Part shown: piece after piece, positions 34,024 through 44,000 of the stretch
How the letters are laid out: each line of letters starts with the position of its first letter
Numbering within the stretch: the first letter of the stretch is position 1
NCBI GenBank assembly: GCA_963704875.1
Contig: CAVPIA010000001.1
Coordinates: forward strand, 62,001-126,000
Source of the DNA: CAMYOC01 sp963704875
Lineage (GTDB): Bacteria; Pseudomonadota; Gammaproteobacteria; Steroidobacterales; XN24
DNA length: 64,000 nt
Direction: 5' to 3'
Program-made: the position numbers and the translations under genes
The notes under the pieces: generated by a model
Told to the model about the DNA's origin: nothing
Database searches by the model: none
Seen by the model: only the letters and a program-made list of their open reading frames with translations

Positions 34024-36420
34024 ATGATAAACCGACTCCTTGCTGCTCTCACCCTGACCCTTGGCCTGTTGTCCGGCACGCTTGCGCTTGCGCAGTCCGG
34101 ATTTGTCGTGCGCGACATGCAGGTGGAAGGACTGCAGCGGATCTCGGAGGGCACGGTGTACAACTATCTGCCGGTCGCCATAGGCGACATCATGGATCAG
34201 CAGCGAGTTGAACAGGCCTTGCGCGGACTCTACGGCACCGGATTGTTTTCGGATGTTGAACTGCGTCAAAACGGAAGCACGCTGGTGGTCGTTGTCCGGG
34301 AGAGGCCATCGATCAAGTCTTTCACGATCGAAGGCAACAAGGACATTGAGACTGAGGAACTTGAAGAGTCGCTGCGCAATATCGGACTCGCCACTGGCAA
34401 GACTTTCGATCAGGCGGTCCTCGAGAATGTCACCCAGCTGCTGACCGATCAGTACTACAGCCGCGGAAAGTACAACGTGGTGGTGGCGGCTGAGGTGGAA
34501 GAGTCTGAAGATAACACGGTCATCATCGCGATCGACATCGACGAGGGGAAGCGCGCCCGCATAAGGCAGATCAATGTCGTCGGCAACGAGGCGTTTACCG
34601 ACGAGGAATTGCGCAAGGTGTTTGAGTTGAAGACGCCGAACTGGTTGTCATTTTACCGACAGGATGATCGTTACGCCCGCGAGAGTCTGCTCGGCGATCT
34701 GGAAAAATTGCGCTCCTATTACATGGATCGCGGCTATGCGGCGTTCGAAGTGGCGTCGACCCAGGTCACGATTTCGCCAGACAAACAAGATATCTTTATC
34801 ACCATCAACGTCGAAGAGGGTGAGCCCTTTGTCATCTCCGGGATCGATCTCGCGGGTGATCTGATCGTACCCAAGCAGCAGCTCGAAGCGCTGGTTCTGG
34901 CGAAGCCGGGGCAAACCTTCTCCCTGCGCATGTTGACTCAGACCTCGGATCTGATCAGTTACCGTCTTGGCGAGGAAGGTTTCGCGTTTGCCCGGGTCGA
35001 GCCGATCCCGGAGATCAACGAAGAGACAAACGAGGTCCAGGTCACGTTCTACGTAGACCCTGGCAAGCGGGCATATGTTAGCCGTATCCGGTTTGCCGGC
35101 TCGCGGTCGACAAAAGACGAAGTGTTCCGACGCGAAATGCGTCAGCTGGAGAGCGCGTTCCTGTCCAACCGGGCGGTGGAGCGGTCTGAGCAGCGTCTGC
35201 GCCGGCTGCCGTTTGTCGAGGAAGTCAGCGTAGACACCCAGCCGGTGCCGGGTACCGACGATCTGGTCAACGTCGATGTGGAGATTACCGAAGGCCAGCC
35301 GGGCTCATTTGGCGGCGGCATCGGCTACTCAGGGTCACAGGGCGTACTGCTCAACGGCAATATCGTGCACACCAACTTCATGGGCACGGGTAACCGCATT
35401 GAGGCGGATATCAATACCAGCGATTACACGACCGTGTACCGGACGCTATACACAAATCCCTATGTGACCCCCAATGGCGTCTCCCGCACGGTCTCGCTGA
35501 CCTATCGCGATGTCACCCAATTCACCAACGGTTCCTCGGATTTCGGGACCACCAGCTGGACCGCGGCGCTGGAATATGGCTATCCGGTATCGGAATATTC
35601 ACGCATTCGTTTCGGGCTTGCTGTCCAGAGCGCCGAGTTATCAACCAGCGACGGCAGCTCGCTGCAGCAACGTCTGTGGGTCAGCCAGAATGGCAATCCG
35701 TCCCGGGAAATCATTGACGTACCGGGCGGCCTGATCATCTTTGATAAGACAGATTTTTATACCTATGAGTGGCTGGCGGGCTGGACCTACGACAGTCGCA
35801 ACCGTTCGCTGTTTGCTGATCGTGGGGCCAGACAGCAACTGGCGCTGACCACGACCGGTTATGGATCAGAGGTCGAGTTCTACACGATCCGCTATGAATG
35901 GCAGAAATACTGGCCGCTGTTCGGTCAGTTCACACTGAAGAACTCGGGGCAGATATCCTGGGGCGAAGACTTCGGTTCGACGACCGAGCTACCCCCCTAC
36001 AAGCGCTTCTTTGGCGGCGGACCGGATACCGTCAGGGGATTCCAGGAAGGTCGATTGGGGCCCTATGATACGAACGGGAATCCGTACGGCGGGAATCTGA
36101 TCATGGCAAACCAGTGGGATCTGATCCTGCCGTCGCCAGAGAAGATCGCGGGTAAGGCCCGATTCAGTTTGTTCTTCGACATCGGTAATGTATTCTCCAA
36201 CGACAATACCCGCTTCCCCTTTATCAATGACCAGGGGGAGCTGATTGATCAGGACTTCAGCTTCAACTATGACCTGAATGAGCTGCGGCGCTCGGTCGGT
36301 GCGTCGGCAGAGTGGTTGTCCCCTATGGGCATATTCCGTTTCAGCTACGGTATCCCTCTTAACGACGAGCGCTTGGATCAGGTTGAAGAATTCCAGTTCA
36401 CCATCGGTTCCCAGTTTTGA
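34024..36420 (+). CDS. bamA: outer membrane protein assembly factor BamA
   Basis: A 798-residue Omp85-family protein, the core of the machine that folds beta-barrels into the outer membrane. A signal peptide ends at about ALAQ (residue 24). Five POTRA domains follow (about 25-425), starting FVVRDMQVEGLQRISEGTVY. The barrel runs to the end, with the family motif VRGF in GGGPDTVRGFQEGRLGP, and the last residues FTIGSQF end in the terminal Phe expected for Bam substrates. Length is close to E. coli (810). Confidence 0.97.
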   Translation: MINRLLAALTLTLGLLSGTLALAQSGFVVRDMQVEGLQRISEGTVYNYLPVAIGDIMDQQRVEQALRGLYGTGLFSDVELRQNGSTLVVVVRERPSIKSFTIEGNKDIETEELEESLRNIGLATGKTFDQAVLENVTQLLTDQYYSRGKYNVVVAAEVEESEDNTVIIAIDIDEGKRARIRQINVVGNEAFTDEELRKVFELKTPNWLSFYRQDDRYARESLLGDLEKLRSYYMDRGYAAFEVASTQVTISPDKQDIFITINVEEGEPFVISGIDLAGDLIVPKQQLEALVLAKPGQTFSLRMLTQTSDLISYRLGEEGFAFARVEPIPEINEETNEVQVTFYVDPGKRAYVSRIRFAGSRSTKDEVFRREMRQLESAFLSNRAVERSEQRLRRLPFVEEVSVDTQPVPGTDDLVNVDVEITEGQPGSFGGGIGYSGSQGVLLNGNIVHTNFMGTGNRIEADINTSDYTTVYRTLYTNPYVTPNGVSRTVSLTYRDVTQFTNGSSDFGTTSWTAALEYGYPVSEYSRIRFGLAVQSAELSTSDGSSLQQRLWVSQNGNPSREIIDVPGGLIIFDKTDFYTYEWLAGWTYDSRNRSLFADRGARQQLALTTTGYGSEVEFYTIRYEWQKYWPLFGQFTLKNSGQISWGEDFGSTTELPPYKRFFGGGPDTVRGFQEGRLGPYDTNGNPYGGNLIMANQWDLILPSPEKIAGKARFSLFFDIGNVFSNDNTRFPFINDQGELIDQDFSFNYDLNELRRSVGASAEWLSPMGIFRFSYGIPLNDERLDQVEEFQFTIGSQF

Positions 36421-36448
36421 TACGAATCATAAAAAGGAAGATCTGAGA

Positions 36449-36988
36449 ATGAAGGCAAATCGAATTTGGGCCTACGCGCTGTTGGCAACACTCACGTTGG
36501 GAGCAGCGACCGTCAGTGCCCAGGGCGTCAAAATCGGGGTCGTCAATTTCGGTCGATTGCTTGACGAATCACCACAAGCGCAGAGTTCACAGCGTGCCTT
36601 GCAGGACGAGTTTGCACCGAGGCAACGCAAGTTGCGTGGCCAGGAAGAACAGCTCAAGGGTCTGGAGGAACGACTCACCCAGAGCGAAGGCTTTATGAGC
36701 GAGGATGAACGTCAGCAACTGGAGCGCGAAGCGCGCGATCTGCAGCGCGAACTGAATCGTGGCAAGACCGAGTTCGGTGAGGATCTCAGCCTGCGGCGCA
36801 ATGAGGAGCTGGGGAAACTGCAGCGTATGCTTATTGAGGAAGTGCAGGCCGTCAGCCGCTCACAGGGCTATGACATTGTTCTTAGCGAGACGGTCGGCGT
36901 GGTCTATGCCAGCGCTGCCGTTGATCTGACTGACCAGATACTGGCCGCACTGCAGAGCCGGAACAACGCCACTGCGGGCGGCAACTGA
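36449..36988 (+). CDS. skp: periplasmic chaperone Skp (OmpH family)
   Basis: A 179-residue trimeric chaperone that carries unfolded outer-membrane proteins to BamA. The signal peptide ends at about TVSAQG (residue 25). The trimer core strand VKIGVVNFGRLLDESPQ is followed by a long coiled coil (about 50-135, rich in Glu, Gln, Arg and Leu) and the closing DIVLSETVGVVYAS segment. ATG at 36449 follows an AAGGAAGAT ribosome-binding site and gives a clean signal peptide; the open frame continues upstream inside bamA. Confidence 0.93.
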   Translation: MKANRIWAYALLATLTLGAATVSAQGVKIGVVNFGRLLDESPQAQSSQRALQDEFAPRQRKLRGQEEQLKGLEERLTQSEGFMSEDERQQLEREARDLQRELNRGKTEFGEDLSLRRNEELGKLQRMLIEEVQAVSRSQGYDIVLSETVGVVYASAAVDLTDQILAALQSRNNATAGGN

Positions 36989-37000
36989 TCGGCTAGAGCG

Positions 37001-38041
37001 ATGACCTGCACCCTGGGCGAGATTGCCGTCCATCTCGGCTGTGCGCTGCAGGGAGATCCGGATATTGTGATCGATGGCGTCGGTACTCTCAGCGGGGCAA
37101 CGCCGGGCCAGATCACGTTTCTCGCAAATCCACGCTATCGCCGCCTGGTGGCGGACACGCGGGCCTCAGCGGTCATCCTGTCCCCGGATGATGCCCGGGA
37201 CCACAGCGGCAGCGCGCTGATAAGCGAAAATCCCTACCTGACCTACGCCAGGGTGGCTGCCTTGTTGTCACCGCAGTCAGCCGCGGCTGCGGGTGTTTCT
37301 GCGGCGGCAAGCGTAGACCCGACGGCATCGGTGGCGGCCGACGCCTGGGTAGGGCCCGGGGCCGTGGTAGAGGCGGGTGCAAGCATTGGCGCACGCTGTT
37401 TTGTTGGCCCCGGCACCATCGTCGGGCATGACGCGGACCTGGGAGAGGATTGCCGCTTGACGGCCCGGGTGGTTATCTGTCACGGCGTACGGATTGGACG
37501 CAGGACTATCATCCACCCTGGTGCAGTGATCGGCGGCGACGGCTTTGGCCTCGCCAGGGACGGACAGGCGTGGGTCAAAGTGCCGCAATTGGGCAGCGTG
37601 CAAATCGGTGACGACGTTGAAATCGGCGCCAACACCACAATCGACCGGGGCGCGATCGAGGATACGGTCATCGGCAACGGGGTCAAGCTGGATAATCAGA
37701 TCCAGATCGGACACAACGTGCATATCGGCGAACACACCGTGATTGCGGGTTGCACAGGAATTTCCGGCAGTGCGGTGATTGGTAAGCGGTGCATGATCGG
37801 AGGCGCGGTCGGGATCGCCGGACATCTGGAGATTTGCGACGATACGGTGATTACCGGCCAGACCCTGGTAAGCCATTCTGTGCGCAAGCCCGGCGTCTAC
37901 TCGAGCGCCTTACCGCTGGATGAGGCACGCAAGTGGCGACGCAACAGCGCGCGCTTCCGGCAACTTGATAAGCTGGCAATAAAGGTCAATGCGCTGGCCC
38001 GGGCCGCGACACTTGACGATGGGGAAGCAAAAGATGAGTGA
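37001..38041 (+). CDS. lpxD: UDP-3-O-(3-hydroxymyristoyl)glucosamine N-acyltransferase
   Basis: A 346-residue hexapeptide-repeat acyltransferase for the third step of lipid A synthesis. A uridine-binding domain comes first (1 to about 100, with ITFLANPRYRR), then the left-handed beta-helix from about 105. The catalytic His lies in DNQIQIGHNVHIGEHTVI, and GDGFGLARDG is also typical. The fabZ start lies inside its last codons. Confidence 0.96.
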   Translation: MTCTLGEIAVHLGCALQGDPDIVIDGVGTLSGATPGQITFLANPRYRRLVADTRASAVILSPDDARDHSGSALISENPYLTYARVAALLSPQSAAAAGVSAAASVDPTASVAADAWVGPGAVVEAGASIGARCFVGPGTIVGHDADLGEDCRLTARVVICHGVRIGRRTIIHPGAVIGGDGFGLARDGQAWVKVPQLGSVQIGDDVEIGANTTIDRGAIEDTVIGNGVKLDNQIQIGHNVHIGEHTVIAGCTGISGSAVIGKRCMIGGAVGIAGHLEICDDTVITGQTLVSHSVRKPGVYSSALPLDEARKWRRNSARFRQLDKLAIKVNALARAATLDDGEAKDE

Positions 38042-38492
38042 TGTTCTGACAATGGATATCGGGCGGATCATGGAATTGCTGCCCCATCGATATCCGTTCC
38101 TGCTGGTCGATCGGGTTACCGAATGCGTACCAGGCGAACGGCTGGAAGCGATCAAGAATGTGACCGCGAACGAACCGTTCTTCCAGGGGCATTTCCCGGG
38201 GCGACCGGTGATGCCAGGGGTTTTGATAATCGAGGCCCTGGCCCAGGCGGCGGGCTTGCTGGCGTTCGCCACCCAGGGCGGTGAGACCGATCCGGACATG
38301 ACGTTTTATTTTGTGTCCATCGACAAGGCCCGATTTCGCAGGCCAGTCCTGCCGGGAGATCAACTGGTGCTAAACGTGACCTTCGAGCGCATCCTGCGCG
38401 GCATCTGGCGGTTTTCTGCCAAGGCATCAGTGGACGGGAAGGTGGCGGCTGGCTGCGAGATGATGGTGGCCCCGCGTGGCGGCGCCGATTGA
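38034..38492 (+). CDS. fabZ: 3-hydroxyacyl-ACP dehydratase FabZ
   Basis: A 152-residue hot-dog-fold dehydratase of fatty acid synthesis, competing with LpxA/LpxD for 3-hydroxyacyl-ACP. It starts MSDVLTMDIGRIMELLPHRY, and its active-site His is in NEPFFQGHFPGRPVMPGV with the Glu in IIEALAQAAG. ATG at 38034 has GGGGAAG upstream and overlaps the lpxD stop by 8 bp. An upstream in-frame ATG at 37989 is inside lpxD and not family-like. Confidence 0.96.
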   Translation: MSDVLTMDIGRIMELLPHRYPFLLVDRVTECVPGERLEAIKNVTANEPFFQGHFPGRPVMPGVLIIEALAQAAGLLAFATQGGETDPDMTFYFVSIDKARFRRPVLPGDQLVLNVTFERILRGIWRFSAKASVDGKVAAGCEMMVAPRGGAD

Positions 38493-39259
38493 TTCACCCC
38501 AGCGCCATCGTTGATGCTGGCGCCGAGCTCGATGATGATGTCGAGATCGGGCCGTATGCTGTAATCGGCCCGGGGGTGCAGATCGGTGCGGGCTCACGTA
38601 TCGCGTCTCATGTCGTGATCAGGGGTCGAACCCGGATCGGTCGCGATAATCGAATCTTCCAGTTCGCCTCGATCGGCGATGACCCACAAGACAAGAAGTA
38701 TGGCGGAGAGGACACGGCGCTTGAGATTGGTGACCGCAACACCATCCGCGAAGGCTGTACCATCAACCGGGGCACGGTCCAGGACCAGGGTGTGACCCGG
38801 ATAGGGGACGACAACTGGATCATGGCCTATGTCCATATTGCGCATGATTGCGTCTTGGGCAAGGAAAATGTGCTTGCCAATAATGTGACCCTGGCCGGAC
38901 ACGTCAAGGTCGGCGATTTCGTGATCCTTGGTGGCTTTGCCGGCGCGCACCAGTTTTGCCAGATCGGTTCCTACGCGTTTCTCGGGATGTACAGCGGGAT
39001 AACACGTGATGTGCCCGCCTATGTGATGGTGTCCGGGCAGCCGGCGGCTCCCTTTGGCGTCAACACGGAGGGCCTGCGCCGGCACGGTTTTGACGCAATC
39101 CAGATTGGCAATATTCGCTGGGCCTACAAGGCGCTGTATCGTTCCGGTCTGAAGCTGGCGCAGGCGACAGACGAGATTGCACAGGCGGCGGACAGCAAGC
39201 CCGAGTTGCAATTGTTGCTCGCTTCTCTGCGTACCGCGACGCGCAGCATCGTCCGATAG
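38489..39259 (+). CDS. lpxA: UDP-N-acetylglucosamine acyltransferase
   Basis: A 256-residue trimeric beta-helix enzyme that starts lipid A synthesis by moving a 3-hydroxyacyl chain from ACP to UDP-GlcNAc. It begins IHPSAIVDAGAELDDDVEIG, has the catalytic His in MAYVHIAHDCVLG, and RHGFDAIQIGNIRWAYKALY (in part) in the helical tail. The start is TTG within TTGA, overlapping the fabZ stop. Length is near E. coli LpxA (262). Confidence 0.96.
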   Translation: MIHPSAIVDAGAELDDDVEIGPYAVIGPGVQIGAGSRIASHVVIRGRTRIGRDNRIFQFASIGDDPQDKKYGGEDTALEIGDRNTIREGCTINRGTVQDQGVTRIGDDNWIMAYVHIAHDCVLGKENVLANNVTLAGHVKVGDFVILGGFAGAHQFCQIGSYAFLGMYSGITRDVPAYVMVSGQPAAPFGVNTEGLRRHGFDAIQIGNIRWAYKALYRSGLKLAQATDEIAQAADSKPELQLLLASLRTATRSIVR

Positions 39260-39285
39260 CGGCAGGCGGGCGTGGCAGTTTCGAC

Positions 39286-40455
39286 ATGCCCCTGAGAGTA
39301 TTCTTGCTGGCCGGCGAAGCATCTGGAGACAAGCTGGGTGCGGGTCTGATCCATGCGATCAGACAGCAACAGCCGGATGCCAGATTCGAGGGTGTGGCCG
39401 GACCGGAGATGGTGAACGCTGGCTGTGAGGTCTGGGCTTCCAGCGACACCCTCGCGGTCATGGGGCTGACCGAGGTGTTTTCTCACCTGCCGCGCCTGCT
39501 GCGTCTGCGGCGGCGGCTCGCCAAACGCCTGCTCGCTGATCCGCCGGATGTGTTTGTCGGCATCGACGCGCCGGACTTCAATCTCGGTCTGGAGCGTCGA
39601 TTAAAACGGGCAGGGGTGACTACGGTCCATTATGTCAGCCCGTCGGTCTGGGCCTGGAGGCCGGGGCGGGTGCACAAAGTGGCCAGGGCCGCGCACCGGG
39701 TGCTGTGCCTGTTGCCATTTGAGCCGGAATACTACGCCAACGCTGACGTAGATGCGGTCTTTGTCGGTCACCCGCTGGCCGATACTGTGGCACAGGAATC
39801 TGATCGGGCGGCATCGCGGCGGCACCTCGGTCTGGCAGCCGACGGCCCGCTGATCGCGGTGCTGCCGGGCAGTCGCAAGAGCGAGTTGCGTGCGCTGGGC
39901 GAGGATTTCGCCGGCGCGGTGGGCTGGCTGCACCGACGCCGGCCGGATCTCAGGTTTGTTACTCCAGCCGCCAGCGCAGACACCGGCAAGATGTTTGCGC
40001 GGCAGTTGGCCGGCAGCGCCAGCGGCGCGCCGGTGACGCTGATTGAAGGCGATTCGCTGCGGGTGATGGCGGCTGCGGACCTCGTCTTGCTGGCGTCCGG
40101 GACTGCTGCGTTGGAAGCGGCCTTGATAAAGCGGCCGATGGTAGTAGCCTACCGCCTATCACGCATCAGTCAGTGGATGCTGGAGACCTTCCGACTGGTC
40201 AGGATTGGGCGTTTTTGCCTGCCGAATCTGTTGGCCGGTCGGGATCTGGTTCCCGAGCTTCTGCAGAGCGCGGTGACGCCAGAGGCGCTGGGAAAGGCGG
40301 CATTGGCGTGGCTGGAGGACGAGCCACGGCGTCAACTGGCGACGGAGGCATTCGAGGGTATCCGCCAGAGTCTGCGTCAGGGAGCGGATCAGCGCGCGGC
40401 CAGTGCGATACTCGAGCTGTGTGCCGGCGCAGGCACCAAAGAGGCTGCATCATGA
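39286..40455 (+). CDS. lpxB: lipid A disaccharide synthase
   Basis: A 389-residue GT-B glycosyltransferase (family GT19) that joins UDP-2,3-diacylglucosamine and lipid X. Motifs: VFLLAGEASGDKLGAGLI at the start, GIDAPDFNLGLERRLK, VHYVSPSVWAWRPGRVHK, and LLASGTAALEAALIKRPMVV for the nucleotide sugar. The Shine-Dalgarno before its ATG is weak. Its stop overlaps the rnhB start (ATGA). Confidence 0.96.
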   Translation: MPLRVFLLAGEASGDKLGAGLIHAIRQQQPDARFEGVAGPEMVNAGCEVWASSDTLAVMGLTEVFSHLPRLLRLRRRLAKRLLADPPDVFVGIDAPDFNLGLERRLKRAGVTTVHYVSPSVWAWRPGRVHKVARAAHRVLCLLPFEPEYYANADVDAVFVGHPLADTVAQESDRAASRRHLGLAADGPLIAVLPGSRKSELRALGEDFAGAVGWLHRRRPDLRFVTPAASADTGKMFARQLAGSASGAPVTLIEGDSLRVMAAADLVLLASGTAALEAALIKRPMVVAYRLSRISQWMLETFRLVRIGRFCLPNLLAGRDLVPELLQSAVTPEALGKAALAWLEDEPRRQLATEAFEGIRQSLRQGADQRAASAILELCAGAGTKEAAS

Positions 40456-41066
40456 CTAGGGGTCGACAATCTGGTCTGCCGATGTTCTCCGGATCCCGTT
40501 GGGCCGGGGTGGACGAGGCAGGGCGTGGGCCCCTGGCCGGACCGGTGATGGCGGCAGCCGTGGTGCTTGATCCTGACGCGGTACCGGCTGGACTGGCGGA
40601 TTCGAAGAAGCTAAGCGCTGGACGCCGGAGCGAATTGGCGTCAGCGATCAGATCAGACGCAATCGCCTGGGCGGTGGCGTGGGCGGATGCTGCCGAGATC
40701 GACGCACTGAATATTCTGCGCGCGAGCATGCTGGCCATGCGCCGTGCAGTGCTGGGCTTGTTCACCCGTCCGGAGCATGCGCAGGTCGACGGCACGACCT
40801 GTCCGCGACTGCCGTGCACAGTCGAGGCAATCGTCCGGGGTGATTCCAGTGTGGCCGCTATCAGCGCGGCTTCTATTTTGGCCAAGGTCGCGCGCGACGA
40901 ATTCATGCACAGCCTGGACCGCGTCTATCCCGACTATGGCTTCTATCGGCATAAGGGGTATCCGACGGCCGCCCACCTGGCGGCGCTTGCAAAGCTGGGT
41001 CCGTGCGCCTGCCACCGGCGCTCGTTCAGGCCGGTCCGAGAGTCGTTGCGCGGAGCCGTCGCTTGA
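40452..41066 (+). CDS. rnhB: ribonuclease HII
   Basis: A 204-residue nuclease that nicks at ribonucleotides embedded in DNA and degrades RNA-DNA hybrids. The active-site acidic residues start with Asp21-Glu22 in GVDEAGRGPLAGPV; further Asp residues lie in QVDGT and ILAKVARDEFMH. HKGYPTAAHLAAL and CHRRSFRPV close the family pattern. The start overlaps lpxB, and the stop is embedded in the TTG start of dnaE. Confidence 0.95.
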   Translation: MTRGRQSGLPMFSGSRWAGVDEAGRGPLAGPVMAAAVVLDPDAVPAGLADSKKLSAGRRSELASAIRSDAIAWAVAWADAAEIDALNILRASMLAMRRAVLGLFTRPEHAQVDGTTCPRLPCTVEAIVRGDSSVAAISAASILAKVARDEFMHSLDRVYPDYGFYRHKGYPTAAHLAALAKLGPCACHRRSFRPVRESLRGAVA

Positions 41067-44000
41067 GCAAGCCGTTTGTCCATCTGAGCGTGCACAGTGA
41101 ATTTTCGCTGGCCGACAGTGTGGTACGGATCAAGCCGCTGATCGCAGCTGCCGTAGATCGACAGATGCCGGCCGTGGCCTTGACCGATCTTGGCAATCTG
41201 TTTGCGATGGTGCGGTTTTATCGGGCTGCTCAGGCGGCGGGGATCAAGCCGATTATCGGGGTCGATGCGCTGATCGACGAAGGTGAGAGCCTTCCGCCAT
41301 CGCGGCTGATGTTGTTGTGCCAGAACCGACAGGGATTCCGAAATCTGTCAGAGCTGGTTAGCAAGAGCTATGCCGAGCCACGCCGCCGGGGCCGGCCGGT
41401 GATGCAGCGAAACTGGCTGATGGAACGCAGTGCCGGTTTGATCGCACTGTCCGGAGGCCGTGAGGGCGACCTGGGTCGCGAATTGCTCGCCGGCCGCGAA
41501 CCTGAGGCCCGCGAGCGTCTGGATTTTTGGCTTGAGCGCTTTGGCGACCGTTTCTACCTGGAACTCCAGCGTACCGGTCGTGAACATGAAACAGAATACA
41601 ACCAGGCGGCTGTAGTGCTTGCGGCAGCGGCGGGTGTGCCGGTGGTGGCAACAAATGACGTGCGTTTTCTGGACGCAACGGACTTTGGCGCGCATGAAGC
41701 ACGGGTCTGCATACAACAGGGCTTTACCCTGGACGACCCGGCGCGGCCCCGGAACTACTCGGAGCGGCAGTATCTCAAGAGCGGCGAGGCAATGGCGGAG
41801 CAGTTCCCGGAGCTTCCGGAAGCCATCGACAATGCCTTGCACATCGCGCGGCGCTGTAATCTGGAGCTGAGTCTGGGCGGTAGTGTATTGCCTGACTTCC
41901 CGGTGCCGGCGGGCATGGATGCGGCCGGCTATCTGGCGCAGAGCGCCGGTGAGGCTTTGGCCGATCGTCTGCCCGGTTTGTGCGGACAGACCGCTGATGC
42001 GGCGGAGCGCGAGGCGGCTGAAGATATCTACCACCAGCGTTTGCAGCGAGAGATCGAAGTCATCTGCGGGATGGGCTTCCCCGGTTACTTCCTGATCGTT
42101 GCCGATTTTATCCGCTGGGCCAGAGACAACGATATCCCGGTCGGTCCGGGGCGCGGCTCCGGAGCCGGCTCTCTGGTGGCCTATGTCTTGGGAATAACAG
42201 ATTTAGATCCAATAGCTTATGACCTTCTCTTCGAGCGGTTTCTAAATCCAGAGCGGGTGTCCATGCCCGATTTCGACATCGACTTTTGCATGGAGGGGCG
42301 CGATCGGGTGATCGACTACGTTGCCCAGCGCTATGGCCGCGACAGCGTTTCACAGATCATCACCTTCGGCACGATGGCGGCGAAGGCTGTGGTGCGCGAC
42401 GTGGGCAGGATTCTCGGCCACCCGTACGGATTTGTGGACAAGGTCGCCAAGCTGATCCCGTTTGAAGTCGGCATAACCCTGGGTAAGGCGCTGGAGCAGG
42501 ACGAGGAATTAAAGCGCCTGTACAAGGCAGAAGACGAAGTCCGGACCTTGATCGATCTGGCCCGCCAGCTCGAAGGACTGGCGCGCAATGCCGGCAAACA
42601 TGCCGGCGGCGTAGTGATCGCGCCGGGCCCGCTGACCGACTTCACACCGCTGTATTTCGAAGAGCCGGGCGGGAGTCAGGTCAGCCAGTTCGATAAGGAT
42701 GATGTTGAGGCGGTTGGCCTGGTCAAATTCGATTTTCTCGGCTTGCGCACGCTGACTATCATCGATCGGGCGGTGCGGCGGGTAAACCGGATCCGTAAGG
42801 AGTCGGCGGAGTCGCCGCTGGATATCAGCAATATCCCGCTGGACGATCCGAAGACCTTCGAGTTGCTCAAGGCCTGCGCGACGACTGCCGTGTTCCAGCT
42901 CGAATCACGTGGCATGAAGGACCTGATCAAGCGTCTGCAACCCGACAGCTTTGATGACATCGTCGCGCTGGTGGCCCTGTTCCGTCCCGGGCCATTGCAG
43001 TCGGGCATGGTGGATGACTTTATCAATCGCAAACATGGGACCAACCAGGAACCGATCGATTATTTTCACCCCAGCCTGGAGCCGATTCTCAAGCCTACCT
43101 ACGGTGTCATTCTTTATCAGGAACAGGTGATGCAGATCGCGCAGGACCTGGCCGGCTATACCCTGGGTGCAGCGGATCTTTTGCGCCGTGCCATGGGCAA
43201 AAAGAAACCTGAAGAGATGGCCAAGCAGCGCTCCATTTTCGTCGATGGTGCAGTCTCTCGTGGTGTCGAGAGCGGGACCGCAACCTATATCTTCGATCTG
43301 ATGGAGAAATTCGCCGGCTATGGCTTCAATAAGAGCCACTCCGCGGCCTATGCGATGCTGTCCTATCAGACCGCCTGGCTGAAGGCGCACTATCCGGCTG
43401 CATTTATGTCGGCGGTACTGTCGGCAGACATGGACCACACGGACAAGATTGTCACTCTGATCGACGAGTGCGCGCATATGAACCTGGAGGTCCAGCCGCC
43501 GGACATCAACAGTTCGCAATATGTATTCAGCGTGTCCGGCCCGATGGCGATGCGCTATGGATTGGGCGCGATCAAGGGCGTTGGTCAGGGGGCAGTTCAA
43601 AGCCTGATCGATGAATGCGCCGAAAACGGGCCATATACGGACCTGATGGATCTGTGCGCGCGAGCCGATTTGCAGAAGTCGAACCGCCGTGTGATGGAAG
43701 CTCTGATCCGGTCGGGGGCGCTGGACAATCTCGGCGCCAACCGGGCCACGCTGATGCATCAGCTGCCGTTGGCGATGCGGCGCGCGGATCAGCATGCCCA
43801 GGCCGAGGCAGCGGGTCAGGAAGACATGTTTGGCATGCCGGTGACCAATGGCGAGGCCGAGGTGGAATCGATGCCGCTGGAGACCCTGCCAGACTGGAGC
43901 GATTCGGAACGTCTGGCGGCGGAGAAAGAGACGCTGGGTCTTTACCTGACCGGACATCCGATCGACGCCTACCGCGATGATCTGCCGGAGTTGACCAATG

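Noticed and set aside
42905..43957. 350-codon minus-strand open frame inside dnaE
   Set aside because: Shadow of the polymerase coding strand. No recognisable motif or ribosome-binding site.
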